Positions 60,120 through 64,000 of a stretch of 64,000 nucleotides of DNA are shown here, one piece after another. Under the pieces are notes generated by a model. The model ran no database searches and was not told the DNA's origin. It worked only from the letters and a program-made list of their open reading frames with translations. Source of the DNA: Lewinellaceae bacterium (GTDB lineage: Bacteria > Bacteroidota > Bacteroidia > Chitinophagales > Saprospiraceae); assembly GCA_016716135.1 (NCBI GenBank), contig JADJWX010000005.1, positions 62,001 through 126,000 of the forward strand. The letters run 5' to 3'. The position numbers and the translations under genes are program-made. The first letter of the stretch is position 1, and every line of letters begins with the position of its first letter.

Positions 60120-63095
60120 TCAAAAAGCATAACGCAACGAAAATTGCAGCTGCCGCGGCGGGGCAGCATTGCGGCGCACCAGCAAACCCGAAGCGGCAGC
60201 GCCCGCCTGGATCTGGTTGCTCTGGATGGCATTGTTGGAATAACCGCTCAGGTTGACCGCGTTCAGCAAATTGAACACATCAGCCCGCAGGATCAGGTCG
60301 CCGTTTCCAATGGACCAGTCGTACTGGACTGCCAGGTCGAAGGTGTTGGACCAGGGCAGGCGGTCGCTGTTGCGCGATTCGCCGGGATGGCGGTCGCTGT
60401 TGCCCACGTAGGCATCGCCAAAGGCGCGCCCGTCGCCGTTCAGGTCGGTGGTGCCATACACCGCCGCATCGGGAATCCGGTTGATGGGCTGCCCGCTTTG
60501 GACAAGCGCAGCCAACGTCAAACTCAGATTTTTCAGCGGGCAATACGAATAAATGGCATTGATCACGTGCGTGCGGTCATTGATGCCGGGGCCCCATTCC
60601 GCGGCGAAGTTGTTGCTGTCTTGCGCCCGAAAATTGATGTCTTCGGTGTTGTTGCGCAAGCGCGAGAGGGTGTAAATCAACCGCCAGGCGTAGCGGTCGT
60701 CGGCGCGGTCTTTTTGCAGGTTGAACGAAGCGGCGAGGTATTCGGCCTCGCCTTCGGTTTCGGAAACCACGATGCTGCGTGCCACACCGGTCAGTTGCTC
60801 GCCATTGATGGTTGCGCTGCCGTTTTCGATCGGTACCGGGCGGGTCAGGTCGGCCGCTGCGCCGCTGCGCACCTGCACATTCGCAGGGTCATCGAGCGGA
60901 TAGGGCGCCGGGGCGTTCAGGTCGCGGAGGCGAAACAGCCGGTACGATTTGTTGTACATCAGGTCGACGTAAAACAGCCGCCGGTCGTCGAGCTGATTTT
61001 GGTAGCCCAATGCAAGCTGGTGGGTGTACGGATTTTGGTAGCCGTCCGGGTTCAGGATGCGACGTTCATTGCTGAAGGCCTTGTCGCGCTGGGCCTGCAA
61101 CTCGGAATATTGCGGTCCGTTCAGGTAGGGCACATTCGCTGCCGAAGCGGTCAGGTTTCCCTCAAACGTGATCTTGTCCAGGTCGGTGCCGGCAGGCAAA
61201 ATGCCCAGGTCGATCAACGCCTGCAATTGTTTCCGGTAGTCCGGCCCGGTGGTATTTTGTTGCAGCGCGTCGGAGTACACCGCGTAGAGAATTTTGTCGT
61301 AAAAAATCCCGTAGCCACCGCGCAAAGCGCTGTTGCTGCCGAGTTTGTAGTTAAAAGAAAAACGCGGCGCCAGGTTGTTAAAATCGCCTTTTGTGCCACC
61401 GCCTTTGGAAAGGTTATCGAAGTCGTAGCGCAAACCCAGCGTCAGCAGGAGGCGGCTGGTCAGGTTGAACGCATCTTCGGCGTAGGCGGAAAAAATCGTC
61501 TGGCGGGCGCCGAAAGCATTGGGGCGCAGTTCAACGGCGTAGTTCAACACCTCCACGTCGGCCGGGATATCCGTAATGCCCAGGCGGGCGCCGAGGCCGC
61601 GGTTGCGCAGCGTTGTGAGTTGGTCCTGGGTAAGTTTGACGGTATAATTGCCGCGCACATTACCGCCGCCGAGCAGCCCGTGGTTTGCACTGATCACCTC
61701 GACGCCGGTTTTAAAAATATGGCGGTCAGTATAAAACGTGAGTTTTTGCTGCGCCTGCATGGTATTTTCCGTAGCATCAAAAACATAGCCCGGATGGCCG
61801 AGCACGGCGATTGTTTGCTCGGAAGGGTCGAGCACTGTCACCTGTGGCGAATTCAAAATTTCCGGCCGGCCATAGTTCCAGCGGAAGCGACTGTATTGGG
61901 CATTGGTTTCCGATTTAAACCAGGCGCCCAGGTAGGTGTTTTGCAGCGCGATGAGGGTGCTGTTCCGGTCCTGGTAATTTGCCGCCGAGGGGAAAAGCAC
62001 ACCGCCGTCGAGGCCGCCACCCTGCCGGGCGATGTTCACCACACCCAGGTTGGCGCGCAAGGCCGTGCGAAAATTGGCATTCCAGTGCCGGTCGATTTTG
62101 GCGCTCAGGTAGCTGAAATTGTTCTCGCCCGGCACCGTTTCGTTTACGCCAAGTTGGGGCGAATTCAGCAGGTTGTCTTTCAGGTCGCGGGTGAATTCGG
62201 CGTTGAGGTAGTAAAACGTCCGGTCTTTTTGCAGGGCGCCGCCGAAGCCCAGGCCGGCCTGGTAACGCCGGAAGCCGTCTTTGACCTGGTTGCCGGAGAG
62301 GTCGCGCTGGGCGTAGGGCGAGGCAGCGTCGAGATTGCCGCCGGGGCGGGTTACCACAAAGGCTTCCCCGCTGAATGTGTTGCTGCCGCTGCGCGAGGTG
62401 ATATGCACAATGCCGTTGCTGCTCAGGCCGTATTCGGTGGAAAAGTTGTTGGTGAGCACATTGATATTTTTGACAAAACCAACCGGCACATTGAATTTCA
62501 TGCCGCCGAGGAAACGCTCGTTGTTGTCCATCCCGTCGATCAGATAATTGGTGAACAGGGCATTGGAGCCGTTGATGCTCACGTTGGGCGCTTCAGGGTA
62601 AAAGCCGGTAGCCTGCACCACATTGGGCAGGCGGTACAGCAACCGGCTCACGTCGCGACCTTCCAGCGGCAGCGTTTCGATTTCCTTTTGTTTAAGTTCA
62701 GAAGCGACCTCGGCATTTCGGGCATTTATGCGCGTGGCGCCGAGCACCACCAATTCTTCCAGTACCTGTTCCATTTTTTTCCCCAGTTCAAGCAAAATGC
62801 TGGCGTTGGTGTTGCTGCGCAGCACGATTCCGGTTTTGCCTGCGGCAAAATAATTTTCTGTTTCGAGGGCTGTTACGTCGTATGCGCCGGCCAGGGAAAG
62901 TCCGTAAAAAACAACGCGGCCCTGGGCGTTTGTTTGTTTTTCCGCAGAAAAGCCGATTGCGGTATTTTCGAGGCGCACGGTTACACCCGGCATGGGCGCC
63001 CGGGTTTTGAAATCGCGGACGAAAACCTCAAGATCCACCTGGGCCGAAAGTAGCGCGGGGAAGAGAAACAAGGCAAAAAGCAGAAATTTGGTCAT
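60120..63095 (-). CDS. TonB-dependent receptor with carboxypeptidase-like N-terminal domain
   Basis: A 991-residue outer-membrane receptor of the carboxypeptidase-regulatory (CarbopepD_reg_2) type. Signal peptide TKFLLFALFLFPALLSAQ; N-terminal beta domain about 20-105 (VDLEVFVRDFKTRAPMPG); plug about 115-240 (LEELVVLGATRINARN, NVSINGSNALFTNYLIDGMDNN, INVLTNNFSTEYGLSSNG); then a barrel ending in RQLQFSLRYAF. It resembles the single-unit TonB receptors that lack a SusD neighbour; the ligand is unknown. The ATG at 63095 begins the signal peptide; the frame is open further up but has no signal character. Two copies of a 14-base repeat flank it. Confidence 0.9.
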   Translation of the reverse strand: MTKFLLFALFLFPALLSAQVDLEVFVRDFKTRAPMPGVTVRLENTAIGFSAEKQTNAQGRVVFYGLSLAGAYDVTALETENYFAAGKTGIVLRSNTNASILLELGKKMEQVLEELVVLGATRINARNAEVASELKQKEIETLPLEGRDVSRLLYRLPNVVQATGFYPEAPNVSINGSNALFTNYLIDGMDNNERFLGGMKFNVPVGFVKNINVLTNNFSTEYGLSSNGIVHITSRSGSNTFSGEAFVVTRPGGNLDAASPYAQRDLSGNQVKDGFRRYQAGLGFGGALQKDRTFYYLNAEFTRDLKDNLLNSPQLGVNETVPGENNFSYLSAKIDRHWNANFRTALRANLGVVNIARQGGGLDGGVLFPSAANYQDRNSTLIALQNTYLGAWFKSETNAQYSRFRWNYGRPEILNSPQVTVLDPSEQTIAVLGHPGYVFDATENTMQAQQKLTFYTDRHIFKTGVEVISANHGLLGGGNVRGNYTVKLTQDQLTTLRNRGLGARLGITDIPADVEVLNYAVELRPNAFGARQTIFSAYAEDAFNLTSRLLLTLGLRYDFDNLSKGGGTKGDFNNLAPRFSFNYKLGSNSALRGGYGIFYDKILYAVYSDALQQNTTGPDYRKQLQALIDLGILPAGTDLDKITFEGNLTASAANVPYLNGPQYSELQAQRDKAFSNERRILNPDGYQNPYTHQLALGYQNQLDDRRLFYVDLMYNKSYRLFRLRDLNAPAPYPLDDPANVQVRSGAAADLTRPVPIENGSATINGEQLTGVARSIVVSETEGEAEYLAASFNLQKDRADDRYAWRLIYTLSRLRNNTEDINFRAQDSNNFAAEWGPGINDRTHVINAIYSYCPLKNLSLTLAALVQSGQPINRIPDAAVYGTTDLNGDGRAFGDAYVGNSDRHPGESRNSDRLPWSNTFDLAVQYDWSIGNGDLILRADVFNLLNAVNLSGYSNNAIQSNQIQAGAAASGLLVRRNAAPPRQLQFSLRYAF

Positions 63096-63132
63096 TGAAA
63101 AAATGTGGTTGAAGCGATGATGTGTTTTTTCC

Positions 63133-63146
63133 CCACGGAGGCATGG
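63133..63146. repeat. 14-base direct repeat, copy B
   Basis: CCACGGAGGCATGG again, 3.03 kb from copy A and upstream of the TonB receptor gene. Confidence 0.5.
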
Positions 63147-63260
63147 TGAAAAGCGCTGCAAGGTCTCCAAAAATTGAAAAACCGATTGTCGGGGCCGGAA
63201 CAAAAGTTGCGGCCGGTTTTGCTGCGGTACCGCCGATTCGGTCATTTCCCCGCCCCGCAC

Positions 63261-63268
63261 TACTTTTG
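63261..63268 (+). promoter_or_regulatory. Candidate -7 box for the sorbosone-dehydrogenase-like gene
   Basis: TACTTTTG fits TAnnTTTG and lies 21 bases before the ATG at 63290. Confidence 0.45.
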
Positions 63269-63289
63269 TTTAAAAAAATACCAACCGCC

Positions 63290-64000
63290 ATGCGTCTACT
63301 TTTGCTTTTTTTACTGATCAGCCAAACCGTGTGCAACGAAGCGCCTGCTGAAAAAAAGGCGGAAGGCGCCGCAACGGTAGCGCCGGTGTACACCGGGAAA
63401 TTGCCCCTCGACAAGATCAAACTGCCCGAAGGTTTCCGGATCACCACTTTTGCCGAAGGCGTGGAAAATGCGCGCTCGCTTTGCCTGAGCCCGGGCGGCA
63501 CACTTTTCGTAGGCACGCGCAATGCTGGCAACGTGTATGCCCTGCGCGACACCAACGGCGACCTGGTGGCCGACCTGCAGTACACGCTGGCGACCGGTTT
63601 GCGCATGCCCAACGGCGTGGCCTTCCGCAACGGCAGCCTGTACGTAGCCGAGGTGAGCCGCATCCTGCGTTTTGACGATATCGAAAACCGGCTTGAAAAT
63701 CCGCCGGCGCCGGTGGTGGTTTTTGCCGACTACCCGACCGACGGGCACCACGGCTGGAAGTACATCGCTTTTGGCCCCGACGGCAAGTTGTACGTGCCGG
63801 TGGGCGCCCCCTGCAACATCTGCGAACGCGAAGAAGCGGTGTACGCCAGCATCACCCGGCTCGATGTGGACAACCCCGGCAAGGGCTTCGAAGTCGTGCA
63901 GCACGGTATTCGCAACACCGTGGGCTTTACCTGGCACCCCGAAACGGGCGACCTCTGGTTTACCGACAACGGCCGCGATTACCTGGGCGACGACCAGCCC
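63290..64000 (+). CDS. Sorbosone dehydrogenase-like (PQQ-type beta-propeller) protein, 5' part
   Basis: The reading frame is open from the ATG at 63290 to the window end, giving 237 residues without a stop. A short hydrophobic signal (RLLLLFLLISQTVC) may end at a lipobox-like TVC-N. Then LPLDKIKLPEGFRITTFAEG, VENARSLCLSPGGTLFVGTR, MPNGVAFRNGSLYVAEVSRI and YPTDGHHGWKYIAFGPDGKL, NTVGFTWHPETGDLWFTDNGRD follow. These are blades of the sorbosone dehydrogenase/soluble glucose dehydrogenase-like beta-propeller group; PAPCNICE-like GAPCNICEREE is the usual Cys pair. Quinone-linked sugar or alcohol oxidation in the periplasm is the family role. Probably 150-250 residues are missing. Confidence 0.85.
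   Translation, partial: MRLLLLFLLISQTVCNEAPAEKKAEGAATVAPVYTGKLPLDKIKLPEGFRITTFAEGVENARSLCLSPGGTLFVGTRNAGNVYALRDTNGDLVADLQYTLATGLRMPNGVAFRNGSLYVAEVSRILRFDDIENRLENPPAPVVVFADYPTDGHHGWKYIAFGPDGKLYVPVGAPCNICEREEAVYASITRLDVDNPGKGFEVVQHGIRNTVGFTWHPETGDLWFTDNGRDYLGDDQP

Noticed and set aside
60096..63053. 985-codon plus-strand open frame antisense to the TonB receptor
   Set aside because: The minus strand carries a complete receptor with signal, plug and barrel; the plus reading shows only mirrored composition.

Overview
The window is a stretch of a Bacteroidota chromosome, most likely from the Saprospiria (Haliscomenobacter/Lewinella-like) branch. The phylum call rests on several independent signs: type IX secretion (T9SS) sorting domains, TonB receptors with a carboxypeptidase-like N-terminal domain, an ECF sigma/FecR/STN-domain cluster, BshA for bacillithiol, a MurA with Asp in place of the fosfomycin-target Cys, and many promoters of the Bacteroidota type TAnnTTTG. 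The class-level call is an impression from gene content only. No rRNA, tRNA, CRISPR array, transposase or phage gene was recognised.

Layout. 0.3-11.8 kb: POT peptide transporter, recG, a small membrane protein, truC, a pentameric ligand-gated ion channel, an intradiol-dioxygenase-derived protein that lost its catalytic core, an AT-rich Fic gene broken by two frameshifts, uvrB and an RluA-type pseudouridine synthase. 11.8-19.6 kb: TonB receptor, a DUF1800/DUF1501 pair, then a minus-strand group (aroQ, HAD phosphatase, AGE-type sugar epimerase). 19.7-28.5 kb: housekeeping run of a secreted protein, thiL, murA, pheT, zapA and rny, with two structured-RNA candidates on either side of zapA. 28.5-34.3 kb: secreted protein, OsmC, ATP-grasp enzyme, an ECF sigma factor and small or outer-membrane proteins.

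34.5-41.4 kb holds the most unusual locus: a tight minus-strand operon encoding a CHAT-fold protein with a C-terminal effector-associated (EAD-like) module, a 902-residue TPR protein ending in a FlhA/FHIPEP-like cytosolic domain, a 476-residue protein with two FHIPEP-like modules and no membrane part, a stand-alone EAD-like protein of 80 residues, and trmB overlapping it by 4 bases. Proteins of the flagellar/type III export-gate fold without a flagellum, tied to a CHAT/EAD pair, look like a biological-conflict or signalling system that I cannot match to a described one.

41.6-64 kb: Uup-type ABC-F ATPase, fasciclin lipoprotein, transglutaminase-like protein, then a cell-surface signalling cluster (ECF sigma, FecR, STN/surface-repeat protein, GIN-domain lipoprotein). 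A shared two-part motif precedes both the sigma gene and the GIN gene and probably is the promoter this sigma factor reads. Next come a FemAB/GNAT-like acyltransferase, bshA overlapping a HemC-like protein without any cysteine, two tandem half-length GldM-like proteins divergent from a large T9SS cargo, a second ECF sigma/anti-sigma pair, an A/C-rich repeat region, a large TonB receptor, and the start of a sorbosone-dehydrogenase-like protein cut by the window end. A family of near-perfect palindromes (core CTCGTCCTACGACT and its complement) recurs between genes, mostly convergent pairs.
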